From: Cyanobium sp. Morenito 9A2
GTDB lineage: Bacteria > Cyanobacteriota > Cyanobacteriia > PCC-6307 > Cyanobiaceae
Length of the DNA: 64,000 nt
Direction of reading: 5' to 3'
Assembly: GCF_024345575.1 (NCBI RefSeq)
Contig: NZ_JAGQBJ010000005.1
Coordinates: 124,001 to 188,000, forward strand
Shown here one piece after another: positions 9,801-17,898 of this stretch. Every line of letters begins with the position of its first letter. The first letter of the stretch is position 1. The notes under the pieces were generated by a model that was not told the DNA's origin, made no database searches, and was given only the letters and a program-made list of their open reading frames with translations. Both the position numbers and the translations under genes were made by a program.

Positions 9801-10311
9801 GCCTGACAAGATCGACGGCTGCGGGAAGTTGAACGATCGAAACTGCCAACGCGGCAGGAGCGATCTTCAGAAGGATGGCGTCGTACTCGGAGGCGGTGTG
9901 ATGGCCCGACAGAGGAGCGGGCACAGCCCTGACATAGGCGAGTGACAGGTCGATGACCGCGTAGTCAAGGCTCGCAAAGCCGAGGATGCCAACGGTCTCC
10001 CCCGGCCGCAGGCCGAGATCAGGGTCCGATCGCCAGACCATGGCCATGGCCCTGACCCGCTCGTGCAGCATGCGGTAGGTGATGGCACGGAACTCCGGCA
10101 GGATCTCTCGCCGGGTGGCGCCCGTGGCTGGGTCAACCCGGAGTTCATGGGCTCGCTCCGCCAGGGCAGGCCGTTCGCCGTAGGCCGAAAGGAACGTGTC
10201 GATAATCTCCTCGCAGGAGAGCCCTGGCGCCTGGACCCGCGCCGTCACGGAGGGATCGGGACCTTCGACGGACGGCCCCGACAGACCCAGGGGAATGGTG
10301 GCCTCGCTCAC
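6811..10311 (-). CDS. car: Carboxylic acid reductase (A-PCP-thioester reductase)
   Basis: A 1166-residue enzyme, the usual length of bacterial carboxylic acid reductases (CAR), which convert acids to aldehydes with ATP and NADPH. Visible parts in order: an AMP-forming adenylation domain with the P-loop HTSGSTGHPKGA near residues 243-255; a carrier domain with LGGDSLG, where Ser668 should carry phosphopantetheine; and a thioester reductase domain with TGASGFLGG near 764 and the catalytic YAASK near 934. There is no condensation domain, so it is not an elongating NRPS. Start is GTG, 13 nt after the radical SAM gene on the same strand. It needs a phosphopantetheinyl transferase; one lies at 48499-49206. 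The acid substrate is unknown. CARs are best known from actinomycetes and fungi, so its presence in a cyanobacterial-looking genome suggests transfer. Confidence 0.93.
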   Translation of the reverse strand: MSEATIPLGLSGPSVEGPDPSVTARVQAPGLSCEEIIDTFLSAYGERPALAERAHELRVDPATGATRREILPEFRAITYRMLHERVRAMAMVWRSDPDLGLRPGETVGILGFASLDYAVIDLSLAYVRAVPAPLSGHHTASEYDAILLKIAPAALAVSIVQLPAAVDLVRRHAGIRGLIVFDADPRITAEQTLLGEAQRQLREAGSPVTLRLLQSLLDRGHGDGFEFSAAGVDDPEVPALLIHTSGSTGHPKGACISTRALINTWRTVTAPFPKIVVVLAPFHHMMGRDAMISALNSGGIACFTLRPDLSTVFEDIQLVRPTALVLFPRLCEWIDQHVQSIRARTSAPEPSLRCFLGDRLQSIVVASAPLAPRLRALMADTFQVPVHEGYSSTETASGGLAMDGLLNRRNVIEYRLRDVPESGYFLTDRPFPRGELCVKTRFGIRQYFNNPEATAELFDAEGFSCTGDVVEERAPNRIAIIDRRKNVIKLSQGEFVAVGALEQLFVEACTSVRQIHVHGDSSRSYLLAVVVPDQAALERWAQPPMGEAEWIALLRHEVLEVARERGLQSFEIPRDFILATEPFSHENGLLTSLGKPIRPAIRQRYLSALDELYGAHDSHGRTVLQSLRHPEAELTVEGRLLLLLSSSLGVQGHDELQTRSFRELGGDSLGAAQLSVQIEELFGVSIEGSQILGPGGTVAEWARIIRADPAGPTPALPGERGGRSAEARELRAEDVAVERLVDRAILHAVAELPPGSWPVQSVFLTGASGFLGGRVCLAWLERLSTTGGRLFCLVRPSQRHSALERLEARFAHYDSATALRFRTLAGRHLKVLAGDITEPLCGLEPSTYARVAHEVDAICHCAALVNHRLAYRHVVRPNVSGTAEIVRLAMAHRRKSINFVSTVAVGGLRRPSGTPSGEAPWTECIRLDDSYANGYAASKWACEQLLRSTHAVTGLPVRIVRPELILPDRRLAGDMNQHDIFCRLIYSILRTGLAPLRFSGPGPDGEERGFRARGLPVDQWAEAIVSLAASEAGGFNLLDLAGPSDGLFPLEALVDGMAAAGCPLERLASYDEWLDRIEQALLELPAPQQALSLLDVLEAYGSPLAPAAPGPGEGASDHSVSEHWGGDLRASFPADYLAKVINDFAVRGLIDSLARDVHRSPPGSSA

Positions 10312-10324
10312 GGCGAGTCAGCCC

Positions 10325-11197
10325 TCAAGCCGGTGCTTTGGCAAACTCAAAGACAGGAAAGTTCTGGGGCAATTTGATGGCGTAGACACAGGTTTTACAG
10401 AGGTCATAGGAATGGAGAGGACTGGGGAGCAGGTCAGAAAAAGACTGCTCAAAGATGTTTCCCAGCACATGATCCAGATGGTAATCCTGACAACAGAGAA
10501 CAATATCTCCATTCGGAAGCATCACGTTGTTGTAGATGTATTCATCGCGACCGCAGATCACAGGGCCGTCATGGGACGCCGCTTGGAAGGATTCCGAAAC
10601 GCCTTGCTTCTCAAGATTCCCAGACCGTGAATTCATTGTTGGCAGCGCCACGCTGGACTGCGGAAAGATGGATTCGACATCGGGATGGATCGCGCCCATC
10701 GACATGACGGAAAAGTTCTGGATGCTGGCGGCTTTGAGAGCTTCAAGCACCTGCAGGTACTCCGGCGTGACATCGATCTTGGCCAATCCCCTCGCATCGG
10801 GAAGATGGATGGTGAATCCCCCATGGGGATAGGCGCTGAAGGGAATATCCTTGATCTGATCGACATCCTGCAGACTCATACCGACGGCGGTCGTGAACAC
10901 GCAAAGGGGATGCCCCTTGTGGTGCGCATGCAGGATCATCCTGGCGCATTCTTCGTTCAGAAATGGCTCGGAAAAGCCTGCAAAGATAATCGTGACATCA
11001 TCCGGCATTTTATCGAGAGCAAGTCTGAAGTCAGCGAAGGCCAGCTTGCGTTTAGGACTTCGATACCGGCCCAGGAGACTTTTCTGGGGACAATAGGTGC
11101 AGTTGACATTGCAACCGATGACCGTGGTGATCTCCATCATGCAAGCTGGAACCCGCACATCCCGCAAACTGAAGTGCGCCAGAGAGTGTGCGGCCAT
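10325..11197 (-). CDS. Radical SAM protein with SPASM/twitch domain
   Basis: Second radical SAM enzyme of the cluster, 290 aa from the ATG chosen here; a TTG 24 nt upstream gives 298 aa. The SAM cluster motif is C29, C33, C36. The stretch SEPFLN corresponds to the GEPFLN of the first radical SAM protein. The C-terminal part has C215, 14 residues, G, 4 residues, C (a CC pair), then a CX2C at 267 and 270, which matches a SPASM or twitch auxiliary-cluster domain. Small twitch enzymes of the BtrN type dehydrogenate sugar or cyclitol alcohols, so a small-molecule dehydrogenase or epimerase is plausible but unproven. It lies between the glycosyltransferase (83 nt upstream) and the carboxylic acid reductase (13 nt downstream). 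Base composition is low for this genome: 30 G+C of 60 in the line at 10381. Confidence 0.85.
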   Translation of the reverse strand: MAAHSLAHFSLRDVRVPACMMEITTVIGCNVNCTYCPQKSLLGRYRSPKRKLAFADFRLALDKMPDDVTIIFAGFSEPFLNEECARMILHAHHKGHPLCVFTTAVGMSLQDVDQIKDIPFSAYPHGGFTIHLPDARGLAKIDVTPEYLQVLEALKAASIQNFSVMSMGAIHPDVESIFPQSSVALPTMNSRSGNLEKQGVSESFQAASHDGPVICGRDEYIYNNVMLPNGDIVLCCQDYHLDHVLGNIFEQSFSDLLPSPLHSYDLCKTCVYAIKLPQNFPVFEFAKAPA

Positions 11198-11280
11198 GGC
11201 TGAATTCTTTCGCCTTTCCAAGGATGTAAGACCTTGGAGATTTTCTCAACCCTAGCACCAGATCAGTGATCAAGGGATGA

Positions 11281-12633
11281 TCAAGTCGCCTTGCGGCCAC
11301 CAGCCAGCCGATGTCCCTCGATGAACGCAACTGCCTGAGTCAGGCCAGGCTCGCGTTCCATCGTTCCCTTGAGCCGAGCGAGGCCCGATCTCAATCGCGC
11401 GTCATTCACGGCCTTGCCGATCAGTGCCAGCAGCCGATCTGCCGTGATCGCGCTGACATCAGCAGTCAGGGCCAGCTGGTGGTAGGCCGCACGGGCGGCG
11501 TTGCCAGGCTGGTCCCTGGCGCAGGGAAGGATCACCATGGGAACTTCATTCTGTACACATTCAAGGATGGAATTGAGGCCTCCGTGATGGACCATGACGA
11601 CCGCATGCCTCAGCAGTGAAAGCTGGGGAATCCAGGACGTCACCAGCAGATTCTGCGAAGACGGATAATCAGCGAGCAAAGCTGGATCGCTGATGTGGAG
11701 CACAAAGAACCACTGCGGAGCCGCTGCGCTGGCCCCTGCCACAGCCGAAAAAAATCTGCGGGCCTGCCGGTAGGAACCGGCACTTGTCCCAAGGGAACAA
11801 AGGATGATCGTCCTGTTGGCGGGATCAAAGGGAAGCTCTGGTTCGTTTCTCTGGAAGTCAATAAAGTCGCCGCAATGGTGCCGCTCCCTTCGCCCGGGGC
11901 CCGGGAATTGAAAGGCGGCCGGACACAGCACAAGCTCCGGCAGGATCAGATGGGGGCCGATTTCGTCCAGAAGGTAATTGACCTGGCGCTGGCAGCGGAA
12001 GTCCGACTGCCTGGCGATCGAAAGGAAGCTGTCGGTGAGATGGTGCATTCTCAGCGGGGCACGGTAAGCACCGAAAAGGCGGGAAGCCAGTCGCTTGCTG
12101 AACAAATGCTTGAGGTGCATCAGCTTCCAGGCCAGGGAGATCTGGAGGGCGGAGAACGCTCCCGGACGAGGCGTGATGGAGCTCACCGCAGGGGGGATCC
12201 GGGGGTTGTCACACAGAAACAGTGACGTCGAGACCTGAAGTGTCGAGATGCCCAGCCGGAGGCCCCTGAGGGCGACATACCAGAGGAACGAGTCGCAGAG
12301 TAGAAGGTCCGGGCGAGCCGCGATCAAACAGCTGTCGAGACTGCCGTCCACGATCGCTGTGGTGTAGCGACGGAAGAGCGTTTCCCCTGCCCGGCGGCGG
12401 GCCAGGCGGCTGGTCGGGGCCCCATCGGCGGGTTCCGCCCGAACCTGGTCAGGCTCCGCGAAGAGGTGCCCCGCAAAGGCGATGAAGTCGAAGCCCTGAT
12501 CCTCCACCAACGGCCTGATACGGGGCATCCCGAGGTAGGCCACCTGATGGCCCTGACAGACCAGCGCTCGGGCCAGCCGGAATGTCCCCAGGTGATGGCC
12601 CGGCTCGCCATGCATGGAGAACAGGATCTTCAT
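11281..12633 (-). CDS. GT1-family (UGT/MGT-like) glycosyltransferase
   Basis: GT-B fold glycosyltransferase of 450 aa. The N-terminus carries the acceptor-side signature HGEPGHHLGTFRLARAL, as in macrolide and UDP-glucuronosyl transferases. The nucleotide-sugar site is HHGGLNSILECVQNEVPMV near residue 345, followed by DQPGNAAR. The family transfers a sugar from a nucleotide sugar to a small acceptor such as an alcohol, phenol or acid. Start is ATG with a purine-rich AAGGA directly before it. As first gene of the minus-strand operon with the radical SAM and CAR genes, it probably glycosylates the cluster product. No sugar-nucleotide biosynthesis genes are in the cluster, so the donor would come from general metabolism. 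Confidence 0.9.
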   Translation of the reverse strand: MKILFSMHGEPGHHLGTFRLARALVCQGHQVAYLGMPRIRPLVEDQGFDFIAFAGHLFAEPDQVRAEPADGAPTSRLARRRAGETLFRRYTTAIVDGSLDSCLIAARPDLLLCDSFLWYVALRGLRLGISTLQVSTSLFLCDNPRIPPAVSSITPRPGAFSALQISLAWKLMHLKHLFSKRLASRLFGAYRAPLRMHHLTDSFLSIARQSDFRCQRQVNYLLDEIGPHLILPELVLCPAAFQFPGPGRRERHHCGDFIDFQRNEPELPFDPANRTIILCSLGTSAGSYRQARRFFSAVAGASAAAPQWFFVLHISDPALLADYPSSQNLLVTSWIPQLSLLRHAVVMVHHGGLNSILECVQNEVPMVILPCARDQPGNAARAAYHQLALTADVSAITADRLLALIGKAVNDARLRSGLARLKGTMEREPGLTQAVAFIEGHRLAGGRKAT

Positions 12634-14041
12634 TCCTTGGCCCCGTTTCCAAGCCGCGGGCCGGCGGCCTTCGCATACCCTGGCGGGCCCTGGCCAGCCT
12701 TCAGGGCCCGATCACCGGGGGATCCTGGAAGGCCGCCGGTGATGCGGCAGGCAGCGCCATCCGCACCAACGCCAACGACACCCGCTCCGGTCGAGCGTGC
12801 CCTGCTCTGGTGCCGAGAGGCAAGGGAGGCTGAGCTGGTGTCAGCGTCCGGGGGACCACCCGGCGGCAGAGGCTGGGCCTGGATGACAAACGCCGCGGCG
12901 ATCAACGGGACCCCGTGGGGGCATTCGGCTGAGGCGATCAGCTGGGCACCACCGTTGAAGGCGTTCGGCACGGTGGCGGCCTGGAACAACGTTGACGCCC
13001 CTGGCTTCGAGCCGGAGCGATGGCCAAGGTAGCTGGTTCGGCGTGGCGGCTCGGGGGTGGTCGATCGTCTGCGCTGACCGGATGTCGCTGACGCGGCTGC
13101 CGCTGGCGGGGCTGCCAGCGATGCCCAGACGGTTCGATCGCCAGTGGAGGGGTCCCGCGGCTGATGGGCCGGGGGATCGGCTTGGCCGTTGGTGCGTGCC
13201 GTGCCGGGTTTGGGGCGGATGGGTTTCCGATCCAGTGCCCGGCGGGCTGTTCTCCTGTCACCGGGGCGACAGGTGGCCCGTGGTCCCACCAGACACGGTG
13301 GCGGGTGATTCCCCCCGGGAACCCGCCACCCGCAGGGGGCACGGCGGCGGTCACGGCTGGTCCGGTGCCCTCCTCGCTCCGACCTGGCCCGCTGCCACTC
13401 CTGACCTTCGCGGCGGCGGCAGCGGTTGAGCGGACTACGGCCAGGTTCTGCAAGGGGCCCATGGCTCCGGGGCGTTGCGACGGGCGTCTGGAACGGAAGA
13501 CCCGGGTTCGAGGGTCCGCTCCGACGCCGAGGGCATGGCCAACGCCGGGGCCGCGCGCCGGACAACCCTGACCGCCCATGGCCTGGCGGCGCGAGACATC
13601 ACGCGGGCGCCAGGGGATTCCGCCCGGCTGCAATCGTCCACCCCCGCCGCAGAAACCGCTTCCATGCCACCGTCTTCCCTGGCCCCGGGGCCAGAACTCG
13701 CCCAGAACCTCACCCCAGACAGCAGAGGGGAGGGCGATGGCAGGGCGATGGCAAGGCGGAATCCCCGCCAAGCGCCCGGGGAACCGGACGGGTTCGGGAT
13801 CTCCAAGGAAACTGAAGAATCCGCAGATTCTCTCCCTGCCAGGCCGGTTCCCGTGGAGGTGGGTCAGGACGCTTCGGTCTCCGATCACCCCCGCAGCCGC
13901 CCTTTGACGCCAAGAACGCATCCGCCGCGCGCACCCAGGCTCGGGACCGTCCCGGCGCGGCCATGCGATCGCCCCCCTGGCCTTGTCAAGCCCAGGCGGC
14001 TGGACCCAACCCAGGCACCAGGTTGAAGAGCCCTGGGCTGC
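12634..14041. other. Gene-poor stretch of about 1.4 kb at the edge of the accessory cluster
   Basis: No gene is supported here. Several long open frames exist on both strands (for example minus 12630-13565 and 12938-13921), but their translations are runs of Gly, Pro, Arg and Ala without domains or motifs, and they overlap one another, as expected for stop-poor GC-rich DNA. No tRNA, transposase or integrase was recognised. A block of this size is unusual in an otherwise packed window. It may be decayed coding sequence, a regulatory region for the divergently placed cluster, or the scar of an insertion. Confidence 0.6.
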
Positions 14042-14611
14042 TCACGCCTGCCCCAGTGCGCCCACGGGCCGCAGGGCGCGCAGCCGCCGGCGCAGGTACC
14101 GAAGCATCCGCAACCACTGCTGGGCCGGGGCGTCGTAGAAGCTGAAGATGTCGCCGAAGGCGGCGAAGCCGTTGCGGTGGTGCTCCCAATGGCACTCAGG
14201 TGTCACCACACCGAGCCGATCACACAGCGCGCGCACGGGCTCCGGCGTGCGCCAGCCCAGGCTGCCCACGTGCCGCCAGACCACGTGCAGCTCCCCCAGC
14301 AGCAACCCGATCCCAGTGCCAAAGGGCGAAAGCGGCCAGAGCAAGGGCGCCAGCAACAGATAGGGCAACGCCCCCAGAAGCCCGTCAAGGATCACCAGCG
14401 GTTGGCGGGAGAGCACGGCGTAGTGGCGAAAACACCGGTTCCTGCCGTGGTGCACCTTGACATGAAAGCGACCGAAGGCGTGCTCCGGGACGTGATAAAA
14501 GAAAGTGGAAAGAAAATCACCCACCACCAGCAGCAACCAGGCCGTCAGAGAGGCCAACAACAAAGCACTCATGCTTGGAGCGAAACTGGCCAGAATGGAA
14601 GCCAATGCCAA
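14042..14611 (-). CDS. Histidine-box membrane protein, fatty acid hydroxylase/desaturase-like
   Basis: Membrane protein of 189 aa with about three hydrophobic segments (near residues 12-35 and 75-112) and clustered histidines: HVPEH, HVKVHH, HVVWRH and HWEHH. Such spaced His boxes bind a di-iron centre in the sterol desaturase/fatty acid hydroxylase superfamily, so an O2-dependent lipid or carotenoid hydroxylase or desaturase is the best guess. It is short for that superfamily and the HX3H/HX2HH pattern is not perfectly canonical, so the activity is uncertain. It follows the metallophosphoesterase gene by 20 nt on the same strand. The start is taken at the first ATG; a second Met at residue 14 is possible. 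Confidence 0.65.
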   Translation of the reverse strand: MALASILASFAPSMSALLLASLTAWLLLVVGDFLSTFFYHVPEHAFGRFHVKVHHGRNRCFRHYAVLSRQPLVILDGLLGALPYLLLAPLLWPLSPFGTGIGLLLGELHVVWRHVGSLGWRTPEPVRALCDRLGVVTPECHWEHHRNGFAAFGDIFSFYDAPAQQWLRMLRYLRRRLRALRPVGALGQA

Positions 14612-14631
14612 GATGAGCGCTCACAATTGGA

Positions 14632-15810
14632 TCAAGCCCGAACCGTATCGGCAACAGTTAAAGGGCCCCTTATGGGGGGATTAAAATCATCTAGATTCAG
14701 ATCGACTTTGGAGAGATCCGCCACCGGTGCGCCACACACCGCACAGGGTCGCTGAGGGTAACTGTTGAAAGGAAATTTTGGTGGCTGAAAGGGCACGATT
14801 CCCCGCTGGCGATCAAAACGAACCATGCCGATCGTGCCGTCATGGGCCACCACCAGGGCGGTGCGGCCCAGCTGCCGTTGGCTGCGGGCCCAGCTGCCGT
14901 CGTTGTAGGTGGTGATGTGGCAGGGCCACAGCACATCGCCCGGGGCGGCTGGGGGCGATTCAAAACCGGTGACCTCTGGGATGTGGGTGTGACCATTGAT
15001 CACCCCATCGAGGCGCCTGCCGGCCCGGTTCTCGCGGAACAGGTGCTGGGTCAACAGCCGCTTCAGCACCCGGTCATGGCCCGTGCGTGTCTTGATCGCC
15101 CGCTCCAGGGCAAAGGCCAGCGAGAAATCCGACGACTCCAACCCCCGGGCCTGGGGCACCGGCCACTCCCAGGGCTGGGCGAGCAACTCCACGGCGCTCT
15201 GCAGGATCGCCTCGGGATCCCAACTCGCCAGGGGTCGACTGGGGCGCAGCGCCTCAGCGGCGGAGCGGAACAGGCCGACCAGCTGGCTGTAACGCTCGGT
15301 GAGGCGCGTGAGCTGAGCGGCCAGATTCTGGTGGAAATGGATCACCCCGTCGTACTCATCGCCGTGGCGCACCAGCAGCCGGCGGCCATCGGGGGTGGTG
15401 TAGATGTCTTCGCGCCGGATGGCGAAGCCGTCGTGCTCCAGACCCGCGTACCTGCGCAGGTAGGCATCGTGGTTTCCCGGTACATAGACCACCTTCACCC
15501 CCGAGCAACCGAGCGCGCGTAAATCGCGAAGCACCTGCAGGTGAGTGTGGCGCAACAATCTGCGGCTGCCGAAGAAGCCCTTCTCCAGCGGATCGGCGGA
15601 GGTGGCCTGGAAGGCCCGATCGACGCTGGCCGCCAGGAAGGCTTCGCTGACGTTGGCATTGATGCGGATCGCCTGCAGGTCGATCACATCGCCCACCAGA
15701 TAGAGCACCCGGGGGCGAATCAGGGCCAGAAAACGACTGAGCTCCTTGGCCTCACACTGATTCGAACCCAGATGCAGATCGGAGATGAACAGGGCGGCAC
15801 AATCGAGCAC
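14632..15810 (-). CDS. Calcineurin-like metallophosphoesterase (LpxH-like)
   Basis: Binuclear-metal phosphoesterase of 392 aa. All signature blocks are present: SDLHLGS, GDVIDL, PGNHD, RHGDEYD and GHTHIPE. The beginning resembles UDP-2,3-diacylglucosamine pyrophosphatases, but the protein is longer (LpxH is about 240 aa) and has an extra C-terminal region with CAVCG. The substrate is therefore open. It lies between mtnA (62 nt upstream, same strand) and the His-box membrane protein, probably in one transcript. Confidence 0.85.
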   Translation of the reverse strand: MLDCAALFISDLHLGSNQCEAKELSRFLALIRPRVLYLVGDVIDLQAIRINANVSEAFLAASVDRAFQATSADPLEKGFFGSRRLLRHTHLQVLRDLRALGCSGVKVVYVPGNHDAYLRRYAGLEHDGFAIRREDIYTTPDGRRLLVRHGDEYDGVIHFHQNLAAQLTRLTERYSQLVGLFRSAAEALRPSRPLASWDPEAILQSAVELLAQPWEWPVPQARGLESSDFSLAFALERAIKTRTGHDRVLKRLLTQHLFRENRAGRRLDGVINGHTHIPEVTGFESPPAAPGDVLWPCHITTYNDGSWARSQRQLGRTALVVAHDGTIGMVRFDRQRGIVPFQPPKFPFNSYPQRPCAVCGAPVADLSKVDLNLDDFNPPIRGPLTVADTVRA

Positions 15811-15872
15811 GACAGATCACCGCTTTGTTGTTGACCATCCCTTAACCTTTTCAGGCCCCAGGCGCGCGGAAC

Positions 15873-16985
15873 TTAGGCCTGGGCATACAACGAACGCAAC
15901 CCCTCCTCACTGGCCTCGGCCACGCCGCGTTCCGTGATCAACCCCGTCACCAACCGCGCCGGGGTGACGTCGAAGGCGGGATTGAAGCCCATGCTGCCGT
16001 CGGGGCTGAGCTGCACTGTGATCGGATCGCTCCCGTAGGCAATCTCCCCAGGACGCCCCTGGATATGGGTCACCTCACGGGCGGAGCGCGCCTCGATCGG
16101 GATCTCGGCCACCCCGTCGTCGATCGTCCAGTCGATGGTGGAGGCGGGCAGGGCCACGTAGAAGGGCACGCCGTTGTCGAAGGCAGCCAGGGCCTTGAGA
16201 TAGGTGCCGATCTTGTTGCACACATCGCCCGAGCGCGTGGTGCGGTCCGTGCCGACGATCACCACATCCACCTGGCCGTGCTGCATCAGATGACCGCCGG
16301 CGTTGTCGACGATCACGGTGTGGGACACCCCCTCACGCCCCAGCTCGAAGGCGGTGAGGCTCGCCCCCTGGTTGCGCGGGCGTGTCTCATCCACCCACAC
16401 ATGAATCGGAATCCCCGCCCGGTGGGCCTTGTAGATCGGGGCCAGGGCCGTGCCCCAGTCCACCGTGGCCAGCCAGCCGGCGTTGCAGTGGGTGAGCACG
16501 TTCAATGGTTCCCCCTGGCGCTCGACCGGGCGGGCGGCGGCGATCGCCTGGAAGATCCTCAACCCGTGGTCGCCGATGGCCTCACACATCGCGACATCTT
16601 CATCGGCGATGGCGGCGGCTTCGACCTTCGCGGCCTCTGCCCGCTGCTCCGGCGGCAGGGGCCGCACGCGCTCACGCACCCGTTCCAGGGCCCAGCGCAG
16701 GTTGATGGCCGTGGGGCGGGTGGCGTTGAGCTGCTCGAAGGCAGCCTCCAGCGCTGAGTCGCCGGGGTCGTGCCGCAGGGCCAGCATCAGCCCATAGGCA
16801 CCGGTGACGCCAATCAGGGGAGCCCCCCGCACCACCATGGTGGCAATGGCCTGTGCCGTCTGATCGAGGCTGGCGAGCGAACGGGTTTCGAAGCGATGCG
16901 GCAGCAGGGTCTGGTCGATCACACCCACCGCAGCGCCGCCCTGCTCCAGCCAGATCGTGCGCCAGGCCTTGCCGTCGATGTTCAT
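15873..16985 (-). CDS. mtnA: S-methyl-5-thioribose-1-phosphate isomerase
   Basis: Methionine salvage enzyme that isomerises methylthioribose-1-phosphate to methylthioribulose-1-phosphate in the cytoplasm. The 370-aa protein has the family blocks [15 protein letters not shown] near residues 53-67, [10 protein letters not shown] with the catalytic cysteine, and [18 protein letters not shown] with the acid-base aspartate. It resembles eIF2B alpha/beta/delta proteins, but the THCN and GDV-NKIGT blocks favour MtnA. Start is ATG. It is probably the first gene of a minus-strand unit with the metallophosphoesterase and the His-box membrane protein. No other methionine salvage gene is in the window. 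Confidence 0.93.
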   Translation of the reverse strand: MNIDGKAWRTIWLEQGGAAVGVIDQTLLPHRFETRSLASLDQTAQAIATMVVRGAPLIGVTGAYGLMLALRHDPGDSALEAAFEQLNATRPTAINLRWALERVRERVRPLPPEQRAEAAKVEAAAIADEDVAMCEAIGDHGLRIFQAIAAARPVERQGEPLNVLTHCNAGWLATVDWGTALAPIYKAHRAGIPIHVWVDETRPRNQGASLTAFELGREGVSHTVIVDNAGGHLMQHGQVDVVIVGTDRTTRSGDVCNKIGTYLKALAAFDNGVPFYVALPASTIDWTIDDGVAEIPIEARSAREVTHIQGRPGEIAYGSDPITVQLSPDGSMGFNPAFDVTPARLVTGLITERGVAEASEEGLRSLYAQA

Positions 16986-17140
16986 CCGCCCCGCTCCTTG
17001 TCAAGTCAACCGTTCACGGATCCAATCCTGGGGGATCGTTGGCCCCGGGGCGTGTATCCCACCCACCTCCTGGGCCAGCGGCCCTGGCCCGCCGCCTTCG
17101 GACGGCTCCGACCTCCTTGGCCTGAAGCACTGAGGGAGGT

Positions 17141-17431
17141 TCCTTTGGCGCCCCTCGTCAGAACGGCTCCTTTGCTTCGCTTTCAAGCGAGCCCTCAGCC
17201 GCGCCAGCAGTTGGTGATCGCTGTGGTGGCGGTGCTGGGGGCCGCAGGGTGGGCTGGCGGCGGTTGGCCACGGTCACCGCCAACGAGCGCGCCCAGGGGG
17301 CGATCGAGGCCCCAACGGCGCCGGTGCTGCGGAAAGATACGGGGATCACGGTGGCAGCCACCGGCTCGTGCAGGCCGGGCGGATCATGCACATCCGCGAC
17401 GGGCGGATCAAGCCCCACGGGCAAGGGTGAT
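17141..17431 (+). pseudogene. Possible decayed scrap of an HlyD-type adaptor/ABC exporter gene
   Basis: Between mtnA and the VOC gene no intact gene is seen. Three consecutive frames give short protein-like pieces: QQLVIAVVAVLGAAG (a membrane anchor), then RRLATVTANERAQGAIEAPT and APVLRKDTGITVAATGS, then GRIMHIRDGRIK before a stop at about 17431. The first two resemble the start of a membrane-fusion protein. The last resembles the end of a MacB/DevA-type ABC ATPase. This fits a deleted and frameshifted adaptor-to-ATPase remnant, but the pieces are short and chance similarity is possible. Confidence 0.3.
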
Positions 17432-17496
17432 GAAGACGACCGGATCACTTGGAATACCGAACCTAAGGTTCAAACCACCCTCCACCCGACACCGCC

Positions 17497-17868
17497 ATGG
17501 CCACCAATCCCGTCATCTGGTTCGAGATCAACGTGTCCGACATGGAACGGGCCAAAGCGTTCTATGGGGCCGTGTTCCAGGTGGAGTTCGAGGACATGTC
17601 CAACCCGGCCATGGCCTACTGGAGCTTCCCGATGGACAACGCCCAGGTGGGCGCCGGTGGGGCACTGATGAAGGTGGAGGGCTGCGAGCCCGGGAAGGGC
17701 GGCACACTGGTGTACTTCAGCTGTGGGGATTGCGCTGTGGAGGAAAGCCGCGTGGTGCCCGCCGGAGGCCAGGTGTGCCGCCCGAAAATGGCCATTGGCG
17801 AGTTCGGTTTCATCTCCGTGGTGATCGACACGGAAGGCAATGCGATCGGCCTGCATTCACTGGCCTGA
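17497..17868 (+). CDS. VOC (glyoxalase/bleomycin resistance) superfamily protein
   Basis: Small cytoplasmic protein of 123 aa with one vicinal-oxygen-chelate domain. It opens with VIWFEINVSDMERAKAFYGAVF and ends with VIDTEGNAIGLHS, the usual first and last beta-alpha elements. Such proteins are metal-dependent lyases or dioxygenases, or drug-binding proteins. No substrate can be assigned. It stands alone on the plus strand, convergent with sufS, with 30 nt between the two ends. Confidence 0.85.
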   Translation: MATNPVIWFEINVSDMERAKAFYGAVFQVEFEDMSNPAMAYWSFPMDNAQVGAGGALMKVEGCEPGKGGTLVYFSCGDCAVEESRVVPAGGQVCRPKMAIGEFGFISVVIDTEGNAIGLHSLA

Positions 17869-17898
17869 AGCAGTGGTCTCCCCGGAGCCGATCCAGCC

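Noticed and set aside
84-12633. Interpretation as a RiPP or NRPS cluster
   Set aside because: No convincing precursor peptide, no condensation domain; the only carrier domain belongs to a stand-alone CAR.
13500-13525. GGTTCGA sequence resembling a tRNA T-loop
   Set aside because: Flanking bases do not form a 5-bp T stem with a 7-nt loop and no anticodon or acceptor arms are found.
12630-13921. Long minus-strand open frames of 311 and 327 codons
   Set aside because: Translations are Gly/Pro/Arg/Ala-rich without motifs, and the frames overlap each other; typical of GC-rich non-coding DNA.
17249-17668. 139-codon plus-strand frame running into the VOC gene
   Set aside because: Its 3' half overlaps the VOC gene out of frame; only the first part has a possible relic meaning, listed as a pseudogene scrap.
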